Assembly (NCBI GenBank): GCA_045614605.1
Contig: JAZLDH010000015.1
Coordinates: 178,023-242,022, forward strand
DNA: 64,000 bases
Source of the DNA: Onthomorpha sp937906975
GTDB taxonomy: Bacteria > Bacteroidota > Bacteroidia > Bacteroidales > P3
Direction: 5' to 3'
Position numbers and translations under genes: made by a program
The notes under the pieces: generated by a model
Told to the model about the DNA's origin: nothing
The model's database searches: none
Seen by the model: only the letters and a program-made list of their open reading frames with translations
Shown here: in pieces, positions 35,182-44,448 of the stretch
Layout: every line of letters begins with the position of its first letter
Position numbering within the stretch: the stretch's first letter is position 1

Positions 35182-37173
35182 TTAGAAAATGCTATCAATT
35201 AAAGCGTCATCAGCGATGTTAGGTAAAGTAACCTTTAACTTAGGTTCTACTTCCATTGCACGTTTTATTGCAAAAATTGCTCCTTCGTTTCTTGCCCAAG
35301 AACGGCGGCTTATTCCGTTATTCACATCCCAGAATAACATACTTCTTAAACGTCTTTCAGAATCATCACTTCCGTCAATCACCATACCAAATCCACCATT
35401 GATAACTTCTCCCCAACCTACGCCACCACCATTGTGGATAGAAACCCAAGTTGCTCCGCGGAAGCTATCACCAATGCAGTTATGAACAGCCATATCCGCA
35501 GTAAATGAAGATCCATCGTATATGTTAGAAGTTTCTCTGAAAGGAGAATCTGTTCCAGATACGTCATGGTGATCTCTACCCAATACTATAGGTGCAGAAA
35601 TTCTTCCTTCCTTAATTGCTTTGTTAAATGCAGAAGCTATTTTTGTTCTTCCTTCCGCATCAGCGTATAAAATTCTTGCTTGAGAACCTACAACCAAGTT
35701 ATTTTCTTTTGCTCCCTTAATCCAAGTGATGTTATCACGCATTTGTTGTTGAATTTCAGCAGGAGATTCTTTTGCTATTTCTTCTAAAACTTCCATAGCA
35801 ATTTGGTCTGATAGGTCTAAATCTTCTGGTTTTGAAGAAGTACAAACCCAACGGAAAGGACCAAATCCATAATCAAAACACATAGGTCCCATTATGTCTT
35901 GAACGTATGAAGGATAACGGAATGTACCATCTTCTTTCATTATATCAGCACCAGCTCTTGAAGACTCCAATAAGAAAGCGTTACCATAATCGAAGAAATA
36001 CATGCCTTTCGCTGTTAGTTTATTAATAGCTGCAACATGTCTTCTTAGAGATTCTTGTACTTTTTCTTTGAATAATTCTGGTTGGTTAGCCATCATTTCT
36101 TGTGCTTCTTCAAAAGAAACTCCTACAGGATAGTATCCGCCTGCCCAAGGATTGTGTAATGAAGTTTGGTCTGAGCCTAAATCTACAGAAATATTGTGTT
36201 CTACAAGATATTCCCACAAATCAACTACGTTTCCTTGATAAGCAAATGATACAACTTCTTTATTTTCACGAGCTTGTTGAACTCTTGCCATTAAAGCATC
36301 TAAATCAGAATATACTTCATCAACCCATTTTTGTGAATGACGTTTATTTGTAGCTGCTGGATTGACTTCTGCTGTGATTGACACGCAACCTGCAATGTTT
36401 CCTGCTTTTGGTTGAGCTCCACTCATACCTCCTAAACCTGCTGTAACGAATAATTTTCCGCCAAGACCATCTCCACCAATTTTTCTACCAGCATTTAAAA
36501 CTGTAATTGTAGTTCCGTGAACAATTCCTTGAGGTCCTATATACATATAGCTACCTGCTGTCATTTGTCCATATTGACTAACTCCTAAAGCATTGAATTT
36601 TTCCCAATCATCAGGTTTTGAATAATTTGGAATCACCATTCCGTTTGTTACAACTACTCTTGGAGCATCTTTATGCGAAGGATACAATCCCATTGGATGA
36701 CCTGAATACATTACAAGCGTTTGTTCATCTGTCATCTCAGAAAGATACTTCATTGTAAGACGATATTGAGCCCAGTTTTGGAAGACTGCTCCATTTCCTC
36801 CATAGGTTATAAGTTCGTGTGGGTGTTGTGCAACTGCTGGATCTAAGTTATTTTGAATCATTAACATAATTGCTGCAGCTTGTTCACACTTTGCAGGATA
36901 TTCTTCTATGCCTCTTGCATACATTTTGTAAGTTGGGCGATAGCGATACATGTAAATACGACCGTATTTTTCTAATTCTTCTGCAAATTCTTTAGCTAAT
37001 ACAGCGTGAAACTTAGGATCGAAATATCTTAGTGCATTTTTTAATGCTAATTTCTTTTCTTTGTTAGTTAAAATCTCTTTTCTCTTTGGCGCATGACTAA
37101 CTGAATTATCATACTCTTGCAACTCAGGCAAGTAATCAGGAATACCTTCTAAAATAGCTTCTCTAAATTCCAT
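35182..37173 (-). CDS. hutU: Urocanate hydratase
   Basis: 663 residues, the Bacteroidota-length form of urocanase. Motifs include ITYGGNGAVFQNWAQYRLTM, YSGHPMGLYPS, QMTAGSYMYIGPQGIVHGT and the NAD-site region GLGGMSGAQPKAGNIAG. The catalytic neighbourhood GVGWGEVINGGFG is intact. It converts urocanate to imidazolone propionate in histidine breakdown using tightly bound NAD. hutH, hutI and formiminotransferase genes are not adjacent, so the pathway is split or incomplete at this locus. A -7 box TAATTTTG is at 37214-37207. Confidence 0.96.
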   Translation of the reverse strand: MEFREAILEGIPDYLPELQEYDNSVSHAPKRKEILTNKEKKLALKNALRYFDPKFHAVLAKEFAEELEKYGRIYMYRYRPTYKMYARGIEEYPAKCEQAAAIMLMIQNNLDPAVAQHPHELITYGGNGAVFQNWAQYRLTMKYLSEMTDEQTLVMYSGHPMGLYPSHKDAPRVVVTNGMVIPNYSKPDDWEKFNALGVSQYGQMTAGSYMYIGPQGIVHGTTITVLNAGRKIGGDGLGGKLFVTAGLGGMSGAQPKAGNIAGCVSITAEVNPAATNKRHSQKWVDEVYSDLDALMARVQQARENKEVVSFAYQGNVVDLWEYLVEHNISVDLGSDQTSLHNPWAGGYYPVGVSFEEAQEMMANQPELFKEKVQESLRRHVAAINKLTAKGMYFFDYGNAFLLESSRAGADIMKEDGTFRYPSYVQDIMGPMCFDYGFGPFRWVCTSSKPEDLDLSDQIAMEVLEEIAKESPAEIQQQMRDNITWIKGAKENNLVVGSQARILYADAEGRTKIASAFNKAIKEGRISAPIVLGRDHHDVSGTDSPFRETSNIYDGSSFTADMAVHNCIGDSFRGATWVSIHNGGGVGWGEVINGGFGMVIDGSDDSERRLRSMLFWDVNNGISRRSWARNEGAIFAIKRAMEVEPKLKVTLPNIADDALIDSIF

Positions 37174-37206
37174 ATTCTTATATATTTATTATTTTATTTC
37201 TTTGGG

Positions 37207-37214
37207 CAAAATTA
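37207..37214 (-). promoter_or_regulatory. -7 box for hutU
   Basis: TAATTTTG on the minus strand fits TAnnTTTG and is 34 nt upstream of the hutU ATG. No -33 TTTG is visible at the expected distance. Confidence 0.4.
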
Positions 37215-37247
37215 CAAAATATATTTAAAATTTTAAAAAATCTAAGC

Positions 37248-38558
37248 CTAATATCTTCTAACAAACTCTTTTAATAGATTACAAAAGTCAATATGTTTTG
37301 TAAATGGTAGATTTATTCCATTATCATAAATAGTGTGATATTCATTGTACTCACAACCGTAAGTAAATAGGAAATGTGCTGGAACACCTTTTTGAACAAA
37401 ATGACAATGATCACTATTACAAGACTCTTCTCCAAGAAATACTTTTATAAACCATTGATATTCTTCATTTATATCTTGTAATAATTTTCCAGCCTTTGGT
37501 TCTTTTAATCCATTTATAACAGCCACGCCTGTAGCTCCCGTTCCACACATATCCAAGTTAAATAAAAATTTTATTTTATCTAATTCCACATAAGGATTTT
37601 CCGCAGCAAATTTAGAACCTAAAAGACCTATCTCCTCCCCTGTTGCAAATATGAAAACAACTGAATGTTCTGCAGGATTTTTTGCATAATATTTTGCTAA
37701 ATCTAAAAGAACTGCAACTCCGCTTGCATTGTCATTTGCTCCTGGAAAATGAACATCTCCAACCTTTCCTAAGTGATCGTAATGTGCAATAAAGGCAAAA
37801 CAACTATCTTTATGTTTTGTACCCTCTACAATACCCCAAACATTTTGCGACTCATAAGAAGGAATAAATTCACTCTTGATTTCTAATGACAAATGTTTAA
37901 TTTTCTTTTTTATTGGATTGGCTTTTAATTGTAAGATAGGAAAATCCATAAGCGAACGACCAGTATAATATGGTATCTTATCATATCCTTGGATTACAGC
38001 TAATTGCGGAGTAACATTTTCTTTTTTTAACCCTCTTAAAAACAAGATTATATCAGAATAAGATAAGCTTTGAGTATTGAATAACAACACTTTATCTTGT
38101 AATTTCTTAACTTTTACCTCTTCAATCTCCTTTTTAGTATTGAAAACTAATGGTTTAACATTTTCTAACACGATATTAGCAGAAGGAGAGGAGCCAAAAA
38201 CTAAATAATCCTCACCTATTTTTAAATCTTCCTTAGTCTCAGAACATGAAAGCTTTAAATCCATAATATTATTTATAGGAAAGTTAAGTTTTTGAAAGCC
38301 ATTTTCTCCTAAAAGCTTTACTCCGCTTTCCTTTAATTCGTTTCTTATAAATGTAGCTGCCTTTCTATCACCATTATCTACATAAGCTCTACCTGCCATA
38401 TATTGACTTGCTAATGTATCTTTACAATAAATTGCATACTTATATGACTGTGCAGAAGCTAATGTGCTAATTATCAATAATAACGTTAAAATCCCTATTC
38501 GCAAATCGCTGAATTTGAATTTATTAAATGACGTTGATTTTCCCATTTTCCTTTCCAT
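37248..38558 (-). CDS. Secreted M28-family zinc peptidase
   Basis: 436 residues from the ATG at 38558. The M28 metal ligands are in order: HYDHLG, GANDNASGVAVLLDLAKYY, ATGEEIGLLGS and NLDMCG, with a C-terminal EYHTIYD. An export signal (RIGILTLLLIISTLASAQ) follows an 18-residue basic lead. With this start the gene overlaps the upstream one by 64 bp. A TTG at 38504, directly before the hydrophobic core, would cut the overlap to 10 bp and give a standard signal peptide. It is probably a periplasmic aminopeptidase or glutaminyl cyclase relative. Confidence 0.87.
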   Translation of the reverse strand: MERKMGKSTSFNKFKFSDLRIGILTLLLIISTLASAQSYKYAIYCKDTLASQYMAGRAYVDNGDRKAATFIRNELKESGVKLLGENGFQKLNFPINNIMDLKLSCSETKEDLKIGEDYLVFGSSPSANIVLENVKPLVFNTKKEIEEVKVKKLQDKVLLFNTQSLSYSDIILFLRGLKKENVTPQLAVIQGYDKIPYYTGRSLMDFPILQLKANPIKKKIKHLSLEIKSEFIPSYESQNVWGIVEGTKHKDSCFAFIAHYDHLGKVGDVHFPGANDNASGVAVLLDLAKYYAKNPAEHSVVFIFATGEEIGLLGSKFAAENPYVELDKIKFLFNLDMCGTGATGVAVINGLKEPKAGKLLQDINEEYQWFIKVFLGEESCNSDHCHFVQKGVPAHFLFTYGCEYNEYHTIYDNGINLPFTKHIDFCNLLKEFVRRY

Positions 38559-39133
38559 TCTTTTTCTTCTATTATTAAATTATTTTTATCTAAGTTTCTG
38601 TATTCCTTATCTTTAGATATTATTTTTACGTAGCCTTTTTCTATAATTTCTTTTATGCTTGAAAAAAGTATTTCTTCATTTTCTATCTCACCTTGTTTCA
38701 AAAAAAGATATATTCCTACCTCATTGTTATACAAATCCATATTCATAGAAGCTAAATCATAACCCGAATTTGGATTCTTTTTGAAAACATATTCGTTATA
38801 GTTTTCATAAATTTTTCCTATCCGTCTTGCTTTTTCTGTTCCTATGTTTTGAGAAAGTTTATACATCCATAAAACATGTCGGAACGCATCACATTTTCCA
38901 GACTCTATATTTCGGTTATAAAAATCTTTATCTTTTTTTGATAAACTATCAATTGTGATTAAAACAGTATTTGATATTTTTAATGATTTCTTAATTGTGT
39001 TAATATTTTTCAAAGCCCAAACTTTATCTTTCAAACTCAAACTCTCAAAAAGCATTTTTTTATTTTGAGAATGTAAAGAGAAATTTGATGCAAATAAGAA
39101 CAAGATTAAAAAAGTCAAAGAAATCTTTTTCAT
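38495..39133 (-). CDS. DUF6973-like secreted protein
   Basis: 212 residues with a signal peptide (ISLTFLILFLFASNFSLHSQ). The central block CDAFRHVLWMYKLSQNIG followed by MDLYNNEVGI (about 78-140) resembles the DAFRHAxW...MDLxNNxxG pattern of DUF6973 proteins of Bacteroidota. His and Asp residues in this block suggest a hydrolase, but no activity is established. It overlaps the M28 peptidase gene by 10-64 bp depending on the start used there, so the two are translated together and may act as a pair. Confidence 0.65.
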   Translation of the reverse strand: MKKISLTFLILFLFASNFSLHSQNKKMLFESLSLKDKVWALKNINTIKKSLKISNTVLITIDSLSKKDKDFYNRNIESGKCDAFRHVLWMYKLSQNIGTEKARRIGKIYENYNEYVFKKNPNSGYDLASMNMDLYNNEVGIYLFLKQGEIENEEILFSSIKEIIEKGYVKIISKDKEYRNLDKNNLIIEEKEWKGKWENQRHLINSNSAICE

Positions 39134-39329
39134 AACTCAAATTTTAAACCTCTATATTTTCAAAAAATCAAGTCAATTGATGGGCTTGTTAATTTTTTTT
39201 GAAGCATTTGGGCTTAAAAGTAGTAAAATTTAGTAAAAATATCACTATAACTTATTGTTAATCTATTATTTAAAACTTAAAAATATCAAAAAAATGAACC
39301 ATCTATTTTTTTCCGAAAATTGACTATTT

Positions 39330-40274
39330 TTAAATAATTCCTAAGCTTTTTGAAATTTCTAACATTTTTAAGATTGGTTTTTCCGCATCTTTGATTAAAT
39401 CTTCAGAAAGTATGATTTCGTTATCCAAAGTCTCCATTACTTCAATAACTTTTTCCATTGTATTTAATTTCATGTGGCGACAATCGTTGCAAGTTACTTT
39501 TTCGTTTGGTGTAACTACAACAAATTCTTTGTTTGGATTATCTTGTTTTAATTTATGAGTAATTCCCGATTCTGTTGCAACTAAGAATTTATCGTTTTCA
39601 GAGTTTTTCACAAATTTTATCATAGCTTGAGTTGAGCCAACAAAATCTGCAAGTTGTAAAACAGAGTCATTACATTCTGGATGTGCTATTAGGGTATAAC
39701 CAGAGTATTTGTTTTTTAACTCTTTCACATATTCTGATGTTAATAACTCGTGAACTTCGCAACTTCCGTTCCATAAAACCATTTCTCTATTAGTAATACG
39801 GTTGATATATCCGCCTAAATTTCTGTCTGGTGCGAAGATAATCTTCTGATTTTCAGGTAAAGATTTAATTATTTGCTCTGCATTTCCAGAAGTACATATT
39901 ATATCAGAAAGAGTCTTTATTTGAGCAGAACAGTTGATGTAAGATATTACAATATGGTCAGGATATTGTTGTTTAAAAGCCTTAAATTCATCGTATTTAC
40001 AAGAGTCTGCAAGTGAGCAACCTGCGTTAAAATCAGGAATTATCACTTTTTTATTTGGGTTTAATATCTTTGCGGTTTCTCCCATAAAGTGAACTCCACA
40101 TAAAAGAATAATATCTGCTGTTGTATCTTTGGCAATTTGTGCTAAATTCAAACTATCTCCCACATAATCAGCACATTCTTGAATTTCAGGTAAACAATAA
40201 TAGTGTGCTAATATTACTATATTTTTTTCTTTTTTTAGTTTCTCTACTTTTTCAAAAAAAGTGTTCTTATCCAT
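39330..40274 (-). CDS. nadA: Quinolinate synthase
   Basis: 314 residues, full length. NadA condenses iminoaspartate with dihydroxyacetone phosphate to quinolinate using a [4Fe-4S] cluster. Conserved blocks are NIVILAHYYCLPEIQECADYVGDSL, ILLCGVHFMGETAKIL, PDFNAGCSLADSC, YINCSAQIKTLSD, HPECND and CNDCRHMKLNT, which supply the cluster Cys and substrate residues. No nadB or nadC is adjacent. The promoter at 40357-40386 leaves a leader of about 75 nt. Confidence 0.95.
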   Translation of the reverse strand: MDKNTFFEKVEKLKKEKNIVILAHYYCLPEIQECADYVGDSLNLAQIAKDTTADIILLCGVHFMGETAKILNPNKKVIIPDFNAGCSLADSCKYDEFKAFKQQYPDHIVISYINCSAQIKTLSDIICTSGNAEQIIKSLPENQKIIFAPDRNLGGYINRITNREMVLWNGSCEVHELLTSEYVKELKNKYSGYTLIAHPECNDSVLQLADFVGSTQAMIKFVKNSENDKFLVATESGITHKLKQDNPNKEFVVVTPNEKVTCNDCRHMKLNTMEKVIEVMETLDNEIILSEDLIKDAEKPILKMLEISKSLGII

Positions 40275-40356
40275 AATTATTATATTTTTTATTTATAATG
40301 TTTTTATAATAGCTCTGTTAATTTTGTTGAAAAAAAATTTCGCAAAAAAATTACTG

Positions 40357-40386
40357 CAAATATACGCCTTTTTATTAACAAAACAA
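40357..40386 (-). promoter_or_regulatory. Promoter of nadA
   Basis: On the minus strand TTG (40386-40384) precedes the -7 box TATATTTG (40364-40357) by 19 bp. It gives a leader of about 75 nt before the ATG at 40274. Confidence 0.6.
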
Positions 40387-40632
40387 TAGAAATTATCTAC
40401 ATTTTAAGATTTTATATATCAGTAAATTATCCGATTTATTAACAATTTATTAAAAATACATTTCTGTTAATAAGTTTTTTTTAAACCAAGACTTATTTTC
40501 TGTTAATAATGTGTTTATTTTCTTGTTAATTAATACTGAAATATTAACAATGAGATAATTATTAGCAGATACAAAACTGTTTTTCACGACTAATTAACAA
40601 AAAAATTGTTGAAATGTTTTTGTTAAATTTTT

Positions 40633-40679
40633 CTAAGAAATCTTTTATTTTTCCAAAGAAAAAATTTATTTTTTCAAAG
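40633..40679. repeat. 21-bp periodic CTWWG array, three words
   Basis: CTAAG (40633), CAAAG (40654) and CAAAG (40675) start exactly 21 bp apart with A/T-only or nearly A/T-only spacers, upstream of the rpiB promoter. Confidence 0.8.
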
Positions 40680-40721
40680 AAATATTTTAATAAACTACGT
40701 AAATAATTTTCAAAAAAATGT

Positions 40722-40729
40722 TATCTTTG
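40722..40729 (+). promoter_or_regulatory. -7 box for rpiB and following genes
   Basis: TATCTTTG is a perfect TAnnTTTG box 29 nt before the rpiB ATG. Confidence 0.6.
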
Positions 40730-40758
40730 CGAGATTATAGTAAATAAATTTTTAAGAT

Positions 40759-41196
40759 ATGAGCAATATTATTCCTTTGGCTTGTGATCATGCCGGATTT
40801 GAATTAAAAGAATTTCTTAAATCAACACTTGAAGAAAGGGGATTGGAAATTAAAGATTTTGGAACTTACACTGCTGATTCTGTGGATTATCCTGATATGA
40901 TTCACCCTTTGGCAAAAGAAATTAATGAAGGAAATTATCCTTTTGGTATCATAATGTGTGGAAGTGCTAACGGAGTTTCTATGGTTGCAAACAAGTATCC
41001 TAATGTTAGATGTGCACTTTGCTGGGAAGAGGAGATAGCTCAGTTGGCAAAACAACACAATAATGCAAACATTATATCATTACCAGCTCGTTTTATATCA
41101 AAAGAAAAAGCACTTTCAATAGTAGAGGCTTATTTAAATACTGAATTTGAAGGAGGAAGACACCAAAAAAGAGTAGAAAAGATACCTATTAAATAG
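40759..41196 (+). CDS. rpiB: Ribose-5-phosphate isomerase B
   Basis: 145 residues. The RpiB/LacAB fold is clear: IIPLACDHAGFELKEFL, DYPDMIHPLAKEI, GIIMCGSANGVSMVANKYPNVRCALCW and ANIISLPARFI. The base Cys in IMCGSANG is present. It interconverts ribulose-5-phosphate and ribose-5-phosphate. It heads the plus-strand run with a LutB-like gene and deoC, which also handles a pentose phosphate. Confidence 0.95.
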   Translation: MSNIIPLACDHAGFELKEFLKSTLEERGLEIKDFGTYTADSVDYPDMIHPLAKEINEGNYPFGIIMCGSANGVSMVANKYPNVRCALCWEEEIAQLAKQHNNANIISLPARFISKEKALSIVEAYLNTEFEGGRHQKRVEKIPIK

Positions 41197-41206
41197 TTTT
41201 TCTTTG

Positions 41207-42367
41207 ATGAATACGAGTGAATATAAGAAATTTTTACGCAGTTGTAGTAAAAATATCGATAATTCTGATTTTGAATTATTTAATGTTGATAAAATAGTTC
41301 ACTCGGTCTTTGATGATGTAGAAAAACTTAGGGTAGAGGCTCATAGGATTAGGAAAAAATTTCTCGATAATATAGTTGATAACTTATTATTGTTTGAAAA
41401 AAATCTTATTTCTAATAAAGCAACTATTGATTGGTGTTTATCCTACGAGGATTTTACAGAAAGACTATCAAATCTTTTAACAAAGAAAAAAATAAAGGCT
41501 GTTAATGCTTTTTCTTCTAATTTTACAGAACAATTAGATCTAAAAAACATATTAAAAAATGAAGCAATAGCAGCTTTTTCTAAGGAAAATCTTTGTACTA
41601 TTCACGAACCTTATCTTGGTATAGTTGATAGTGGTAGTTTGTTTTCTGTGTTTGAATCTTCGTTTGAAATGGAATTGTTTTTAGATTCTAAAACAAAAAT
41701 ATTTGTTATACCTATTAATAAATTTATTTGTAATATATCTGATATTGATGTATTTACACATATTTTTTCTATCTATAAAAACAATAATTCATTTCCGTAT
41801 TTATCTAATATTTTTACACCAAATCAATCGGAAAATAATGAACAAATACATGTTTTCATAGTAGATAACGGACGAAGTAACTTATTATCACTCAAAGAAC
41901 AAAGAAAGGCTTTATTTTGTATTGATTGTGGAGCTTGTAGTAGGGTTTGCCCGGTTTATCAAACGATAAAAGACAAACCATATAACAACAAATTAACAGG
42001 ACCTATTGCAAACGTAACACTACCTTTTTTAGAAAATTTTGATAATCATAAACATTTGACTTATAACTGTTTACTTTGTGGAAATTGTTCCAAGGTTTGT
42101 CCTGTAAATCTTTCAATACCAGATTTAATAATAGAGAACAGAAAATATTTCTATGAAAACAAAATATTAGATTATGATGATAATTTCTTATTTCTTAGCT
42201 TGAGAAAATTCTTTCTAAGAGATAAGAATATGAACTTAAAAGCCTGGTTTAAAAGGTATTTACTTCGTAGAATAATGCCTAAAACTACAAGAAAACAACT
42301 GCAAATACCACAATTTGCAACAAGGACATTTAATCAAATTCAACAAGAGAAAAATAAAAAACAATGA
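41207..42367 (+). CDS. LutB-like protein with degenerate LUD domain and two [4Fe-4S] motifs
   Basis: 386 residues from the ATG at 41207; a TTG at 41204 is possible. The first two thirds weakly resemble the LUD domain of LutB, with EPYLGIVDSGSLFSVFES in place of the usual GITGADAAIAETGT-type block. The tail has two CxxCxxxCP motifs, CIDCGACSRVCPVY and CLLCGNCSKVCPVN, separated by a short TGPIANVTLPFL block known from LutB. LutB works with LutA and LutC in lactate oxidation, but neither is here. Words CTTAG and CTAAG 21 bp apart occur at 42194 and 42215. It overlaps deoC by ATGA. Confidence 0.7.
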   Translation: MNTSEYKKFLRSCSKNIDNSDFELFNVDKIVHSVFDDVEKLRVEAHRIRKKFLDNIVDNLLLFEKNLISNKATIDWCLSYEDFTERLSNLLTKKKIKAVNAFSSNFTEQLDLKNILKNEAIAAFSKENLCTIHEPYLGIVDSGSLFSVFESSFEMELFLDSKTKIFVIPINKFICNISDIDVFTHIFSIYKNNNSFPYLSNIFTPNQSENNEQIHVFIVDNGRSNLLSLKEQRKALFCIDCGACSRVCPVYQTIKDKPYNNKLTGPIANVTLPFLENFDNHKHLTYNCLLCGNCSKVCPVNLSIPDLIIENRKYFYENKILDYDDNFLFLSLRKFFLRDKNMNLKAWFKRYLLRRIMPKTTRKQLQIPQFATRTFNQIQQEKNKKQ

Positions 42368-43248
42368 AAGAGATAAATCAAATCGAAAACGAAGATAAAT
42401 TATTGGAGTTTATATACAATGGGAGAGTAGATGAGTTTGAAAAATCTATAAATCAGTTGATTGTGTCTAATAATTTGTCCTCTTATACCGAAGATGATTT
42501 ATTGAATGTAATACAATATTTAGATTTAACTTCTTTAAAATCAACCGATAACGAAAAAACAATTAGTCAATTCGTAAGAAATAGTGGATTTAATTGTAAA
42601 TCAGATGATTATTACGTAGGAGGGATATGTTGTTTTTCGCCATATCTTTCTCAAATCAATGACTACAAACCAGATAATAAAATAAAATCGGTTGTTGTTG
42701 CGGCAGGATTTCCACATTCTCAAGTTCCGCTTGTTGTAAAGAAAGAAGAAATCAAATATGCAATAGAAAACAATGCAGATGAAGTAGATATTTGCATAAA
42801 TAGAGGTTTATTTTTTGAAGAAAACAAAGAAAAAGCAGCTCAAGAGATAAGAGAAATAAAAGAATTGCTTTCTTCAGCAAAGAAAACCATAGCTTTGAAA
42901 GTAATTTTAGAGGTAGGGGAGTTGCTTTCGCTTGAAAATATTTTCCAAGCCTCGCTCTTATGCTTAGAAAATGGGGCAGACTTCATCAAAACCTCGACAG
43001 GAAAAATAGAAAAAGGAGCAGATGTTTATTCAACTGTAGTAATGTTGCTTACAATTAGGCAATATTATAAGAAAACAGGTGTTTTGAAAGGCTTAAAAGT
43101 AGCGGGAGGAATAAGAAGTATAGAAGAAGCAATTCAATATACTAATTTGTATAAATATTTCATAAGTTCAAATTTTGATAACAATAATTTCAGAATAGGT
43201 TGCAGTCAATTATTTGATAAAATTAAAGAAAAACTAACGAGAAAATAA
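42364..43248 (+). CDS. deoC: Deoxyribose-phosphate aldolase
   Basis: 294 residues. DeoC splits 2-deoxyribose-5-phosphate into glyceraldehyde-3-phosphate and acetaldehyde. The Schiff-base Lys is in ADFIKTSTG, the other active-site Lys in GLKVAGGIRS, and KVILEVGEL and ADEVDICINRG form the barrel core. The N-terminal 45 residues are longer than in E. coli DeoC. Start overlaps the LutB-like stop (ATGA), and the serine palmitoyltransferase gene follows after 5 bp. Confidence 0.95.
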   Translation: MKEINQIENEDKLLEFIYNGRVDEFEKSINQLIVSNNLSSYTEDDLLNVIQYLDLTSLKSTDNEKTISQFVRNSGFNCKSDDYYVGGICCFSPYLSQINDYKPDNKIKSVVVAAGFPHSQVPLVVKKEEIKYAIENNADEVDICINRGLFFEENKEKAAQEIREIKELLSSAKKTIALKVILEVGELLSLENIFQASLLCLENGADFIKTSTGKIEKGADVYSTVVMLLTIRQYYKKTGVLKGLKVAGGIRSIEEAIQYTNLYKYFISSNFDNNNFRIGCSQLFDKIKEKLTRK

Positions 43249-43253
43249 TAGAT

Positions 43254-44441
43254 ATGAAGCAATTACGTAAAAAATTATCCTTATACAACGAACCGCAAAG
43301 AGTAAAAGAGTTAGGTATTTATCCATATTTTAGACCTATTTCAAGCGAGCAAGACACCGAAGTGATAATGCGAGGAGAAAAAGTCTTGATGTTTGGTTCT
43401 AATAGTTATTTAGGGCTAACAAATCACCCTAAAATAAAAGAAGCGAGTATTGAGGCAATAAAAAAATATGGTACAGGTTGTGCTGGTTCTCCGTTTTTAA
43501 ATGGAACCTTAGATATTCACATAGAATTGGAAGAAAAACTTGCGGATTATGTTGGTAAAGAAAAGGCAATAGTTTTTTCTACGGGATTTCATTCAAATAT
43601 AGGTGTGATTCCTACAATTATGGGAAGGAATGATCATATTATTTGTGATGAATTGAATCATGCCTCTATAGTAGAAGGACGCCGTCTTTCGTTTGCTTCG
43701 TCTCATCGTTATAAACACAACGATATGTCTTCGTTAGAAACTGTGCTTAAAAAGATTCCATACGATAGTATAAAGTTAATAGTAACCGATAGTGTGTTTT
43801 CAATGGAAGGAGACATAGCAGATTTGCATAAAATTACTCAATTGGCAGAAAAGTACAATGCTTCTGTTTATGTAGATGAAGCTCATTCGTTAGGAATCTT
43901 TGGAAAAGAGGGCAGAGGCTTATGTTCTGAGTATGGTTTGACAGAGAAAGTGGATTTGATAATGGGAACTTTCTCTAAATCCTTAGCAACAATAGGAGGA
44001 TTTATAGCAACCGATGCTGAAACTATCAATTTTTTGAAACATCACTCACGTCCATACATTTTTTCTGCCTCTATATCTCCTGCGGCTACTGCAAGCGTAA
44101 TAGCAGCCTTAGATGTAATAAAACAAGAGCCAGAAAGAATAGAGAATTTGTGGAAGATAACAGATTATGCTTTAAAAGCATTTAGAGAATTGGGCTTTGA
44201 AATTGGAAATACCTCTACTCCGATAATTCCTCTCTATGTAAGAGATATGGATAAAACGTTCTTTATTACAAGAGAGCTTTATGATAATGGAATATTTATT
44301 AACCCTGTGATTCCTCCTGCTTGTTCTCCGGAAGATACTTTAATAAGATTTTCTCTTATGGCTACGCATACAAAAGAGCAAGTAGAAGAAGCAATAGATA
44401 AATTACATAAAACATTCCGTAAATACGATATAATAAAATAA
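43254..44441 (+). CDS. spt: Serine palmitoyltransferase (sphingolipid synthesis)
   Basis: A PLP-dependent alpha-oxoamine synthase of 395 residues. The internal aldimine Lys is K242 in GTFSKSLATIGGF, with D209 (VDEAHSLG) and H136 (LNHAS) as PLP partners. Its length and several blocks (VLMFGSNSYLGLTNHP, YGTGCAGSPFLNGTLDIH, RYKHNDM, FINPVIPPACSPEDTL) closely follow, from memory, the Bacteroides serine palmitoyltransferase BT_0870. That enzyme joins serine and palmitoyl-CoA to 3-ketosphinganine. KBL or BioF activity is a weaker alternative. The next gene, 8 bp away, supplies ceramide-pathway domains. Confidence 0.87.
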   Translation: MKQLRKKLSLYNEPQRVKELGIYPYFRPISSEQDTEVIMRGEKVLMFGSNSYLGLTNHPKIKEASIEAIKKYGTGCAGSPFLNGTLDIHIELEEKLADYVGKEKAIVFSTGFHSNIGVIPTIMGRNDHIICDELNHASIVEGRRLSFASSHRYKHNDMSSLETVLKKIPYDSIKLIVTDSVFSMEGDIADLHKITQLAEKYNASVYVDEAHSLGIFGKEGRGLCSEYGLTEKVDLIMGTFSKSLATIGGFIATDAETINFLKHHSRPYIFSASISPAATASVIAALDVIKQEPERIENLWKITDYALKAFRELGFEIGNTSTPIIPLYVRDMDKTFFITRELYDNGIFINPVIPPACSPEDTLIRFSLMATHTKEQVEEAIDKLHKTFRKYDIIK

Positions 44442-44448
44442 GAATATT

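Larger units (their letters stand above)
40275..40758. other. 484-bp divergent nadA-rpiB intergenic region
   Basis: No gene is seen. The region holds the nadA promoter, the rpiB -7 box at 40722, a 21-bp array at 40633-40679 and many GTTAAT/ATTAAC words. Two identical 13-mers TTTCTGTTAATAA lie at 40461-40473 and 40497-40509, 36 bp apart. The size and repeats suggest regulation of one or both genes. Confidence 0.6.
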
